From: Halorientalis litorea
GTDB lineage: Archaea > Halobacteriota > Halobacteria > Halobacteriales > Haloarculaceae
Direction: 5' to 3'
Length of the DNA stretch: 64,000 nt
Assembly (NCBI RefSeq): GCF_023028225.1
Contig: NZ_CP095485.1
Coordinates: forward strand, 62,001-126,000
The position numbers and the translations under genes are program-made. Below, piece after piece: positions 34,657 through 42,165 of the stretch (its first letter is position 1; the number at the start of each line of letters is the position of its first letter). The notes below the pieces were generated by a model. That model was not told where the DNA came from, searched no databases, and was given only the letters and a program-made list of their open reading frames with translations.

Positions 34657-35814
34657 ATGAAAGACCCAGAGACAGCTACGGTCTTCGCAGGCCTCGATGG
34701 GCGAACCGACACCAAACTACCCGAGTGGTACGCCGAGCAACACGGTGGTCCCGAACCAATCAGCTTCAGTGAGGCGATTCGAAATCTCCCGCAGGCGGTC
34801 GATACAGCAGTCGCATATCGCAACCCGTACACCGACGAGTGGGTCGAGACGGAGCGGTTCAACGCAATCGTCGAGCCGTCCCGGTTACAAGCAGAAGCCG
34901 GCGGCGACACCGAGACGGAGTCACTATTTCACATCCCGACCGACTCGTACTCGATCATCAACCCGGTCGACGTCTACGGGCCGCTGGAGGAGGTCCTCCG
35001 CGAGGAGACCATCGACGGGACCCCGCTGGGCGAGGTGATGTTCGGCGAGATTCGACGCTACCGGGGCGGCGGCGAGGTCCACATGGACATCATGTTCGAT
35101 GGCCTCGAGGTGCGCCTCCCCGGCCGGTCGGACCCGATCACGATGGGCGTCACGTCGGGCTACGACTTCTTCGGCGAGCACGCCGTCTACGTAGAGGGGT
35201 TCGCCCAGGACGGCTACTGTTCGAACACGATGCGCTCGCTCACCGACAAGGAGGTCATCAAGCACGTCGGCGACGTACGGAACTTCCGCACCTGGTGGGA
35301 GGAACTCCTCGCACAGGTCGAACTCGTCGCCGACGATCTCTTCGAGTTCATCCGGGACGCGCAGGACATCGACCTCGACTTCTCGGAGCTTCCGTTCACC
35401 GTCACGGAGTTCTACACCCTGCTGGGCTTCCCGGACTACCTAGCCGAGCGTGCCGCCGGCGATGCAGAAGCCAACGCCGCGTCACCGTTCGAGATCGATA
35501 TGTGGACGCTGCATTCCGGCGCGACGTACGCCCTCACCCACTTCTTCCAGGGGAAAGAGGGGGCATCCCTCGATCAGTACGTCCGCATCGCCAACGACAT
35601 CCTGTTCAATCCGGAAGGCACGATCGAGCGCGTCGAGCAGGCGTACGAGCAGCAGCTAGAGGCGGACGGGGACGACGGATCGCAGGCCTCGCTGGCCGGC
35701 GAACGAGCGCTGGCGAGCATCGAGCGAGTCAGCGACGACCTGCAGGAGAAAGTCGAGCAGTTCGAAGAGCGAGAGGACGCGCTGCGTGAGCGGTTCCAAG
35801 AGGCGATGGCCTGA
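34657..35814 (+). CDS. Plasmid-type protein, 385 aa, resembling DUF932
   Basis: Residues 1-75 (KDPETATVFAGLDGRTDTKL...NPYTDEWVETERFNAIVEPS) match the truncated copy at 26943. The middle reads VHMDIMFDGLEVRLPGRSDP, GVTSGYDFFGEHAVYVEGFA, QDGYCSNTMRSLTDKEV, a pattern similar to the DUF932 phage/plasmid family. The C-terminus ends in a coiled coil (RVSDDLQEKVEQFEEREDAL). Start chosen by alignment with the copy and distance to element B. Function unknown; high third-position GC shows strong coding bias. Confidence 0.7.
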   Translation: MKDPETATVFAGLDGRTDTKLPEWYAEQHGGPEPISFSEAIRNLPQAVDTAVAYRNPYTDEWVETERFNAIVEPSRLQAEAGGDTETESLFHIPTDSYSIINPVDVYGPLEEVLREETIDGTPLGEVMFGEIRRYRGGGEVHMDIMFDGLEVRLPGRSDPITMGVTSGYDFFGEHAVYVEGFAQDGYCSNTMRSLTDKEVIKHVGDVRNFRTWWEELLAQVELVADDLFEFIRDAQDIDLDFSELPFTVTEFYTLLGFPDYLAERAAGDAEANAASPFEIDMWTLHSGATYALTHFFQGKEGASLDQYVRIANDILFNPEGTIERVEQAYEQQLEADGDDGSQASLAGERALASIERVSDDLQEKVEQFEEREDALRERFQEAMA

Positions 35815-35845
35815 CGCCGCATCAGTGACGTAGTCGTCTGTTCTG

Positions 35846-35874
35846 TTTTTCTCGCCCTAGAGAGGTGGAGGGCT
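35846..35874 (+). promoter_or_regulatory. Element B copy 8
   Basis: TTTTTCTCGCCCTAGAGAGG followed by TGGAGGGC, ending 6 nt before the ATG at 35881, the closest spacing of the family. Confidence 0.65.
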
Positions 35875-35880
35875 ACTGAG

Positions 35881-36102
35881 ATGGAACAGTCCACGATTAG
35901 CGACGGGAGTGACGACGAATTCCCACCCGAGAAACGTCTTGAAGCACCGAATTACCGATTGATCAAGGCCGGTATCGCGACGATTCCCGATATGGAGACC
36001 CTGCAAGAGTGTGTTGCCTACGAGAACGCTCACCAGAATCGGACGCAGATCCTTCGCCAGCTCAAGTGGAAGGCTGAAGAGCTACGTGAGGACGAAGAGT
36101 AA
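35881..36102 (+). CDS. Small acidic protein, 73 aa
   Basis: DDEFPPEKRLEAPNYRLIKA, GIATIPDMETLQECVAYENA, HQNRTQILRQLKWKAEELRE. Mostly helical and charged; no domain recognised. It is bracketed by element B upstream and element A 10 bp downstream of the stop, so it forms a self-contained one-gene unit. Confidence 0.65.
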   Translation: MEQSTISDGSDDEFPPEKRLEAPNYRLIKAGIATIPDMETLQECVAYENAHQNRTQILRQLKWKAEELREDEE

Positions 36103-36111
36103 GCTCTGTTC

Positions 36112-36152
36112 TTAACCAACACACTCCGCGTTAATTCCCTATGGTTGGTTAA
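36112..36152. repeat. Element A copy 2
   Basis: TTAACCAAC ... GTTGGTTAA, 41 bp, beginning 10 bp after the stop at 36102. Element B copy 9 follows. Confidence 0.75.
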
Positions 36153-36167
36153 AACGCTGTGCCTCGG

Positions 36168-36196
36168 TTTTTCAGGCCCCTGAACGGGTGCGGGGC
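36168..36196 (+). promoter_or_regulatory. Element B copy 9
   Basis: TTTTTCAGGCCCC-TGAAC-GGGTGCGGGGC. No full gene starts close to it; the next is the HNH gene 114 bp on, so a former cassette gene may have been lost here. Confidence 0.6.
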
Positions 36197-36309
36197 AGCC
36201 AGTAGCGGCCCTGCGAGTTCAATATGCCCCCGATTTGAGTCCAGACTCCAGCACAGACATTCAAATACCAAGCGGGGACCAAACTGAGTGATTCACTCAC
36301 ATCCAAATT

Positions 36310-37527
36310 ATGGGCAAGAAGCTCTACCCAGACGAAGAACTTCTCAATCGCCTCCAAGAGTTCGCTGCGGAACTCGGGCGTCCCCCGTCGCAGAATGAGA
36401 TGAACGACTCGGGGCCTCATGCCGCACGGACCTACGCAACCCGGTTCGGCTCGTGGAATAAGGCACTCAAGACTGCTGGCCTGGAGACAGGCACAAACGA
36501 ACCGGACGGGCGACCACCGACCCCAGAGGAGGACCTCCTTGCGGACCTCAAGGCGGTTGCCGAAAGTGTCGGGGAGGCCCCATCAGAGCGAATCTACAGA
36601 CAGCACGGCGAGTATTCGGTGAAAACATACTGTAAGCGATTCGGCGGGTGGAATTCGGCGCTACAGGCGGCTGGTCTTGAACCAAGCGTTGAAATCAATC
36701 TCTCTGAAGAGACGCTTATTACTGCCCTACAGGAGTTTGGTGAGGATCTGGGTAGAGCACCGACATCGGATGAGATGGACCAAGATGGTCCATACACAGC
36801 GGCTCCATACAAGCGAGTATTCGGAACGTGGAATCAAGCTCTTGAGCAAGCCGGTCTGGGAATCCACTCTACGTGGGGTGTGAGCGAGGAAGATCTGATA
36901 GCTGAACTCAAGAGACTCAACGAAGAGTTGGGACACGTTCCCCGTAAGGGTGAGATGCGAGATCAGGGAAAATGGAGCGGATCGATCTACCAGAAGCGGT
37001 TCAGTTCCTGGAACGAAGCCCTGACAGCCGCTGGCTTCGAGCCGAACGAGCGGTGGCGAATTCCGCGGGAGGATTTATTGACCGAATTGCGAGACCTCGC
37101 AGAGGAGTTGGGGCACCCGCCGACGACGGGTGAGATGCTTGAACACGGGAAATTCACGACCCAGCCGTATCAGCGCGTATTCGGAACGTGGCGAACAGCA
37201 CTGCAGGCAGCCGATCCAGACTATCTAGAGAACTACCGCCAATCAGATACCGAGACGATTCCGTTTGGCTCGGACTGGCCACAGATTCGGGAGGAGATCA
37301 TCGCCCGTGACAACGATACCTGTCTCCAGTGTGGGATGGACCGCGAAACACACCGAGACCAATTCGGGCGTGATCTCCATGTGCATCACCGGATTCCACG
37401 ACGACGATTCTACAACGATCCAAGTCGGTCAGTCGACGATGCAGATATTCCGAGTAATCTACTGACACTCTGTATTCCGTGTCATCGGCGTCTCGAACGA
37501 ATGCCAGTTCAGCCAGTAGTTGAGTGA
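36310..37527 (+). CDS. HNH endonuclease with about five HNH-associated repeats
   Basis: 405 aa. Repeats of about 50-60 aa start at residues near 7, 70, 135, 200 and 260; each has a LxxFxxELGxPPSxxEM-like helix pair and ends in FGSWNKALKTAGL or a close variant (FGGWNSALQAAGL, FGTWNQALEQAGL, FSSWNEALTAAGF, FGTWRTALQAADP). The C-terminal HNH nuclease has CLQCGMDRETH, LHVHHRIPRRRF and LLTLCIPCHRRLE. Repeat number differs from the two-repeat relative at 33508, which suggests modular DNA recognition. Probably a homing or nicking endonuclease of a mobile element. Confidence 0.85.
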   Translation: MGKKLYPDEELLNRLQEFAAELGRPPSQNEMNDSGPHAARTYATRFGSWNKALKTAGLETGTNEPDGRPPTPEEDLLADLKAVAESVGEAPSERIYRQHGEYSVKTYCKRFGGWNSALQAAGLEPSVEINLSEETLITALQEFGEDLGRAPTSDEMDQDGPYTAAPYKRVFGTWNQALEQAGLGIHSTWGVSEEDLIAELKRLNEELGHVPRKGEMRDQGKWSGSIYQKRFSSWNEALTAAGFEPNERWRIPREDLLTELRDLAEELGHPPTTGEMLEHGKFTTQPYQRVFGTWRTALQAADPDYLENYRQSDTETIPFGSDWPQIREEIIARDNDTCLQCGMDRETHRDQFGRDLHVHHRIPRRRFYNDPSRSVDDADIPSNLLTLCIPCHRRLERMPVQPVVE

Positions 37528-37610
37528 TCTGACGAACGCAGATTCGGGCTAGTCGCTCGTGAGATTATTAGTAACTGACAGCAGTCGCGTGCTGAATACA
37601 CAGCGCGAGT

Positions 37611-37733
37611 CTATGGCTGGGTATAGCGGTACAGGACATACCCCAGTAGAGCAAGAGACAGGAGTACGAGAGCAATATCCAGCAGGCTGACCATGTCCGG
37701 GAATGGCCCACCGGGGTGCGCTTGTAACAGCAT
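37611..37733 (-). CDS. Small membrane protein, 40 aa
   Basis: MLLQAHPGGPFPDMVSLLDI then ALVLLSLALLGYVLYRYTQP: one transmembrane helix with a short polar N-terminus. A TATA-like GATATTTG lies about 27 nt upstream of the ATG (37733). Such short single-helix proteins are easily missed; the promoter spacing is the supporting evidence. Confidence 0.5.
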   Translation of the reverse strand: MLLQAHPGGPFPDMVSLLDIALVLLSLALLGYVLYRYTQP

Positions 37734-37938
37734 ACGTCTGGGTTTCCCCGGTCAAATATCAATCTTCTACCAGCGTATCGTTCGGAGTGAGTCGAGGATT
37801 TCAGGTGCTGAACACACCCTCTGTATACAGCAGGGTTGTTGAAATATGTCAAATATAGACCATACCACTATGACCTGCTTCAGATTTATCGCCGGCGGGC
37901 AGAGCGTCTACATCCCGCCGGCGTGACTTAGCGACCTG

Positions 37939-37969
37939 TTTTTCGAGCCCCGGGAGAGGGCGGAGGCTC
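37939..37969 (+). promoter_or_regulatory. Element B copy 10
   Basis: TTTTTCGAGCCCCGGGAGAG then GGCGGAGGCTC; GAGCC/GGCTC outer stem. It ends 33 nt before the GTG at 38002. Confidence 0.65.
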
Positions 37970-38001
37970 GGTCGTGAGCCTTCGTCCAGAGGTGACTTTC
38001 C

Positions 38002-38349
38002 GTGAGTCAGCAACAAACTGCAGACGACGTTTCAGTCGATGAGATTCCAATCGATATCTCGAACACCCAGTCCGGGGATATCGATCCCGCCGATGTCCCC
38101 GACGAAATCGAGTCGATCACCCGTGGTCTAGCGAGCGAACAGCCGCCGACGAATCCCATAGTGGTCCTCAAAGCGGCTCGGTGGTGGTACATTCACGGCA
38201 AGGGCGGCACGGATCCTGCCTTCCAGTGGGCCATCGAGTGGGCACGTCACCTTGCGACCGACACCCCCAGTGACGTCGAGCGATTCGACGAGTTCCTCGA
38301 GTACCTCGTCACGGTCGGCTTCGCTGACGAGACCCACGAACTCCGCTAA
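38002..38349 (+). CDS. Hypothetical plasmid-type protein, 115 aa
   Basis: GTG start. A disordered acidic N-terminus (SQQQTADDVSVDEIPIDIS) precedes a compact helical part (NPIVVLKAARWWYIHGKGG, FQWAIEWARHLATD, FDEFLEYLVTVGF). No family recognised. The gene stands between element B copies 10 and 11 as a single-gene unit. Confidence 0.65.
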   Translation: MSQQQTADDVSVDEIPIDISNTQSGDIDPADVPDEIESITRGLASEQPPTNPIVVLKAARWWYIHGKGGTDPAFQWAIEWARHLATDTPSDVERFDEFLEYLVTVGFADETHELR

Positions 38350-38361
38350 CCAAGAGGGCGG

Positions 38362-38391
38362 TTTTTGTTCGCCCCAGAGGGGTGCGGCGCG
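38362..38391 (+). promoter_or_regulatory. Element B copy 11
   Basis: TTTTTGTTCGCCCC-AGA-GGGGTGCGGCGC, 44 nt before the ATG at 38436. Confidence 0.6.
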
Positions 38392-38435
38392 TTCTGAACT
38401 GATGCAATCGTGGTAAACTCGATTCGGTGAACACA

Positions 38436-39383
38436 ATGGCTACGACCAGTGACTCGTCGGTCTCCTTCGAGGAGACCGACACGCGAGACGACGAGATGAA
38501 CAGCACCATCGAACAGTGGATCGACGAGCTCGTCGCCGGCGTTGACGACGCGCAGGCCAGCGAGGAGTTCCAAGAGTGGCTCGACGTCCAGAGTCGCTTC
38601 CACGACTACTCCTACCGGAATACGCTCCTCATCAAGCAGCAGTGTCCCGAGGCGAGCCGGGTTGCGGGCTACCGGACGTGGCAGGAGGAGTTCGATCGCC
38701 ACGTCACGGAGGGCGAGTCGGCCATCTGGATCTGGGCGCCGATCATCACCAAGCAGTGCCCGGAGTGCGAGAACTCGCCGAGCTACCACGAGGACAGTGA
38801 CTGTGAGTACGACGAGACGCCGCCCGAGGAGTGGTCCGAGGGCCTCGTCGGGTTCAAGCCCGCGCCGGTGTTCGATGTCTCCCAGACCGAGGGCGAGCCG
38901 CTTCCTGATCTCGACACGGAAGCGACCGGGGACGCCGGCAACCTCGTCGAACAGTTGACTGACGCCGCTGACGACCTCGGCGTGACGGGGCGAATCGTTT
39001 CAGAATCGGAGTGGACCCACGGCGAGGCGAAGGGCATCTGCGAGCAGCTGAGTCTCGTCGACGTTCAGCCGCTCGTCGAGGTGCGTGATCGGGAGAACGA
39101 GGCCGACCTTGCGCGGACGCTGATTCACGAGTACGCACACGCCCTGCTCCACTTCGATGTCGACGACGACACCGAGCGGGCGAAACGCGAAGTCGAGGCC
39201 GAAGCCATCGCGTACGTCGTCGGGCGCTACTGCGGGCTCGACACGAGCGGATCGGCGTTCTACCTCGCTGCTTGGGAGTCGGACGATCCCGAGGTCGTTC
39301 GCGAGCGCCTCGGCCGGATTAGTCGAACGGCAGAAGAACTCATCGACGTTCTCGAGGACGAATCCTCCTCCCAACCTAATTAA
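38436..39383 (+). CDS. ArdC-like antirestriction / zinc metallopeptidase protein
   Basis: 315 aa; an in-frame GTG at 38427 is also possible. The N-terminal ArdC-type ssDNA-binding region has EFQEWLDVQSRFHDYSYRNT, LLIKQQCPEASRVAGYRTWQ and EGESAIWIWAPII, followed by a CPEC...C insertion. The C-terminal zincin domain has the HExxH motif in RTLIHEYAHALLH and a downstream Glu cluster (REVEAEAIAYVVGRY). ArdC proteins protect plasmid DNA entering a new host from restriction, and their position in a plasmid leading region would fit. The stop codon lies inside element A copy 3. Confidence 0.8.
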   Translation: MATTSDSSVSFEETDTRDDEMNSTIEQWIDELVAGVDDAQASEEFQEWLDVQSRFHDYSYRNTLLIKQQCPEASRVAGYRTWQEEFDRHVTEGESAIWIWAPIITKQCPECENSPSYHEDSDCEYDETPPEEWSEGLVGFKPAPVFDVSQTEGEPLPDLDTEATGDAGNLVEQLTDAADDLGVTGRIVSESEWTHGEAKGICEQLSLVDVQPLVEVRDRENEADLARTLIHEYAHALLHFDVDDDTERAKREVEAEAIAYVVGRYCGLDTSGSAFYLAAWESDDPEVVRERLGRISRTAEELIDVLEDESSSQPN

Positions 39384-39421
39384 CCAACAGATTGGTGGAT
39401 CCCTTCCGCTCTGTTGGTTAA
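39380..39421. repeat. Element A copy 3
   Basis: TTAACCAACAG ... CTGTTGGTTAA, 42 bp. The left arm supplies the TAA stop of the ArdC-like gene, and element B copy 12 begins 2 bp after the right arm. Confidence 0.8.
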
Positions 39422-39422
39422 G

Positions 39423-39454
39423 TTTTTCTGCGCCCTCCGAAGGGCGGAGGCGCG
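39423..39454 (+). promoter_or_regulatory. Element B copy 12
   Basis: TTTTTCTGCGCCCTCCGAAG then GGCGGAGGCGC: a nested GCGCC/GGCGC and CCTCC-type stem, 17 nt before the ATG at 39471. Confidence 0.65.
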
Positions 39455-39470
39455 TTCTGACCTCCGTCGA

Positions 39471-40289
39471 ATGATGACTGAACCCTATCTCACGACGGTC
39501 CTCGAGGAAGCCGAGCACGTCGCCGAGCAGCACAATCAGGTCGCCCGAACGACAGACAACCAAGCCCACGAGTACCTCCGATACGCCGTCCTCCGGGTGC
39601 TCGAAGGCGAGTCGGACCACCTCCCAGCAGACTGGACGCCGATCGATGGCGTGACAGTCGGCTACGGGAGCGACGAGGCGATGTACGACAGCTGGGGCTC
39701 CAGCGAAGACTGGTGGGAAACTGTCCCGCCCCAGGAGGCGTGTACCCGATTCCGGGTGTTCTTCCCGGACGACCACCAGACGGTCCCCCGTGACATCGTC
39801 GACGTGATGACCGCGATCGGTGCCTGGCGCGTCTGGACTGGGAGCGCAGCCGCCTGTGGCTCCTACGACCATCGCGAGCGCCGCGAGGTCCACTACCTCT
39901 GGCCGGAAGGCCATCCGGTTGAGGAAGTGCTCCACGAGCGGCTCAGTGCCCCTGCGGTAGCCGTCGCTCCCGACGGTGGCCGAACGGGTGACGTTCGCGA
40001 CCGACTGGTCGTCGACGAGAACACACAGTCGCAGAATGAACTCGAGCCCCGCACGAGGCGTGCCGTCGCCGAAGCGATGGACGTCTCACTCCTCTCGAAA
40101 GGTGGCCGCTACGAGGTGCAGTCCGCGTCCGGCAACAGGTACGAAGTCGACGTCATCGACAAATCGTGTACCTGTCCCGACTGGCAGCAGCGCTCACCCG
40201 AAGGCGGCTGCAAGCACCTGCGGCGCGTCGATCACGAGATCAAACGGGGCCGCGTTCCCCGACCAGACGGCCGCCTTCCTTCCCCGTAG
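39471..40289 (+). CDS. SWIM zinc-finger protein, 272 aa
   Basis: ATG 39471 (39474 also possible). An alpha-beta N-terminal part (YLTTVLEEAEHVAEQHNQVA, CTRFRVFFPDDHQTVPRDIV) is followed near residue 225 by a SWIM domain: GGRYEVQSASGNRYEVDVID then CTCPDWQQRSPEGGCKHLRR, the C-x-C-x(n)-C-x-H ligand set. SWIM domains bind DNA or proteins. Haloarchaeal plasmids often carry such genes with unknown role. Confidence 0.75.
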   Translation: MMTEPYLTTVLEEAEHVAEQHNQVARTTDNQAHEYLRYAVLRVLEGESDHLPADWTPIDGVTVGYGSDEAMYDSWGSSEDWWETVPPQEACTRFRVFFPDDHQTVPRDIVDVMTAIGAWRVWTGSAAACGSYDHRERREVHYLWPEGHPVEEVLHERLSAPAVAVAPDGGRTGDVRDRLVVDENTQSQNELEPRTRRAVAEAMDVSLLSKGGRYEVQSASGNRYEVDVIDKSCTCPDWQQRSPEGGCKHLRRVDHEIKRGRVPRPDGRLPSP

Positions 40290-40300
40290 TCGTGACCGGA

Positions 40301-41104
40301 CTACTCCACAGGACGGACTGTGTCGCCATCCCGACGGATCCGGTCGAACGTTGAGAGATACGCGATCCGGTCGTGAACCTCGTCGGTATCCAACTCTAGT
40401 TGGGCGGCCAGTTCATCGACGGTCATTGGCTCGTCGAGTGCTTGGAGGACTTCGAGCCCCCGGTAGTACCTATTCGTGAGCTCCTGGACGCGGTCCTCAA
40501 TCGGCGTGGTCACCCCGTACCGTTCCTCGAGTTCGACCAAGGCCTCATTCGCGAACGTGGCGAACTGATCGTCACCCAGGCGTTCGATCTGGGCTTCGAG
40601 TTCATCCCGGACGACGTCGTAGTCGAGGCCAGCCTGTACGAGCATATTCATGTCCTCGATGTCGTCGTCGCGACCGGCGATCGCCTTGAACAGGAAGATA
40701 TCCTCGTTACTGACCAGCCGGACCGTCAGTCGATCTGTGTTGAGAAACGGCTCGCTGCGCTCTTGCATCCCGTCGGTGAGCACGAGCTTGTTCGCGACCT
40801 GCTGGTTGAAGATGTCGAGGCGACACCCATCGTCGTTCTCGACGCAACTCGTCGCCCCCAGCGCCCGATAATCTGGATCCAGCGATTGAACCTCCGCATA
40901 CCCGAGGTCCATCAGGACGGCCCACAGCTGGCCGTATGCGTCGCCGTCCGGGACGACCAGGTCGATATCTTTCGTCGCCCCCTTGAGGTCGCGCAGCGAC
41001 ATCGCGCCACCACCGATCAGGTAGACCGTGAGCGGTTCAGATAGCCCGTCCCCGATTCGCTGGAATTCGTTCTCGATGTACTCACGTCCGAATGTTGGTC
41101 TCAT
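40301..41104 (-). CDS. DUF6036-type nucleotidyltransferase-fold protein
   Basis: 267 aa. The N-terminal nucleotidyltransferase fold reads VYLIGGGAMSLRDLKGATKDIDLVVPD, with the G-G...D-x-D pattern of minimal nucleotidyltransferases. The C-terminal part has a winged-helix-like segment (EPMTVDELAAQLELDTDEV). Its start overlaps the stop of the HTH gene at 41101 by 4 nt. Paired with a regulator in this way it resembles AbiE-like or MNT-type toxin-antitoxin/defence pairs. Confidence 0.75.
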   Translation of the reverse strand: MRPTFGREYIENEFQRIGDGLSEPLTVYLIGGGAMSLRDLKGATKDIDLVVPDGDAYGQLWAVLMDLGYAEVQSLDPDYRALGATSCVENDDGCRLDIFNQQVANKLVLTDGMQERSEPFLNTDRLTVRLVSNEDIFLFKAIAGRDDDIEDMNMLVQAGLDYDVVRDELEAQIERLGDDQFATFANEALVELEERYGVTTPIEDRVQELTNRYYRGLEVLQALDEPMTVDELAAQLELDTDEVHDRIAYLSTFDRIRRDGDTVRPVE

Positions 41105-42027
41105 TGTGGTAGTGGTACCTCGTAGTCAGCCGCCAGCTCCTGGAACTCGTCCCACTCCGGGAGCCGGGCATCGTCGACCTCGCCGTGCGTCTCGAGGTAG
41201 CGCAGCAAGGCGTCGATTTCGTCTTCGAGGCCATACGTCGCCGCCTGCTCTCGGAGGTCCGCCTCGTCGACGTCGACGTGACTGAGGAGAAGGAGACAGT
41301 ACGAGCGGTGGCGGCTTCCGTCGTCGATCAGCAGCGTGTGACAACACAGCTCCGCCGGCGAGACGGCGTCGATCTCCTCGGAGTAGACGTAGTAGCGATG
41401 GCCGGTGAGCAGGAACTGGAGGTCGAAGGCCGCGAATCGAGCGAGGCCGGTTTCGTGGAACGCCTCCGCGTCGATCTCCGTCTCGGTCTGGGCAAGGAAT
41501 TCGTCGTAGCCCTCCCAGAGAATTGTGCCCTTCGGGGCGACGGCTTCGAGGCGTTGGCGATGCAGATGGTGTGCGAGTTCCCGGGCGAACTCGTGGAGGC
41601 GGTCGAAATCGGCGTTGAAGTCATAGCGGCCGTCGTCCGTCCCGACGAGCCCGCGGTCGCGAAACCGTTTGAGGACGCGGTTGACCGTGTTGCGGTAGTT
41701 GTCGCTCCGGTCGGCGATTTCGGAGACGGTTCGCGGCTGGTCGAGATAGTACAGCACCTCGAGTGTCTTCCCGGTCAGCAGCTCGGGGAACTCGATGTGG
41801 GAGTGCTGGCGGACGAGGTCCCGATAGAGTTTGACGGCGCGAGCATCCGACGGGACGACTCGTTTTCGACGGCCGTCGCGTTCCGTGTAGACGAGCCCCT
41901 TCTCGACGAGGTCGCCGACGGCACGGGAGAGATAACTCTCGCTGTGGTCGAGCTTCGTCGCGAGGTCGGAGATCGTGTCGCCGCGGTCGACCGTGGCGAG
42001 GACCTCGAGTTCGATGCGCCGGAGCAC
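41101..42027 (-). CDS. Multi-winged-HTH regulator, partner of the nucleotidyltransferase
   Basis: 308 aa. Two consecutive winged HTH modules: IELEVLATVDRGDTISDLAT, KLDHSESYLSRAVGDLVEKG at the N-terminus and LEVLYYLDQPRTVSEIADRS, DNYRNTVNRVLKRFRDRGLV at about 90-140. A C-terminal alpha-beta domain of about 170 aa (GTILWEGYDEFLAQTETE...FAAFDLQFLLTGHRYYVYSE) follows. It is translated first and coupled to the DUF6036 gene, the order expected if it is antitoxin-like and represses the pair. Confidence 0.75.
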   Translation of the reverse strand: MLRRIELEVLATVDRGDTISDLATKLDHSESYLSRAVGDLVEKGLVYTERDGRRKRVVPSDARAVKLYRDLVRQHSHIEFPELLTGKTLEVLYYLDQPRTVSEIADRSDNYRNTVNRVLKRFRDRGLVGTDDGRYDFNADFDRLHEFARELAHHLHRQRLEAVAPKGTILWEGYDEFLAQTETEIDAEAFHETGLARFAAFDLQFLLTGHRYYVYSEEIDAVSPAELCCHTLLIDDGSRHRSYCLLLLSHVDVDEADLREQAATYGLEDEIDALLRYLETHGEVDDARLPEWDEFQELAADYEVPLPQ

Positions 42028-42110
42028 GGTGTAACATAGTACGAAACTTGTATATAAAGAAGTTTCGAGTAGTGTTACATCCAGCGATCGCGAGAACCGT
42101 CTCCATCGTC

Positions 42111-42151
42111 TTAACCAACAAGACTATGGGATCGTGGGCCGTGTTGGTTAA
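42111..42151. repeat. Element A copy 4
   Basis: TTAACCAACA ... TGTTGGTTAA, 41 bp, between the divergent starts at 42027 and 42166 and ending 14 nt before the rightward ATG. Confidence 0.75.
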
Positions 42152-42165
42152 CACGAGAGGAGCCG

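Larger units (their letters stand above)
37528..38001. other. Mostly intergenic, with one small ORF and a hairpin
   Basis: Apart from the 40-aa ORF it holds a perfect 10 bp inverted repeat CGCCGGCGGG / CCCGCCGGCG (37890-37899 and 37914-37923) and element B copy 10. The hairpin could end leftward or rightward transcripts. Confidence 0.5.

Noticed and set aside
34839-35789. 316-aa + strand frame rich in Arg, Gly and Pro
   Set aside because: It is an out-of-frame reading of the high-GC gene at 34657; composition is typical of GC-driven spurious frames.
39000-39935. 311-aa minus-strand frame
   Set aside because: Antisense to the ArdC-like and SWIM genes, both of which have recognisable domains; it also spans the A/B punctuation between them.
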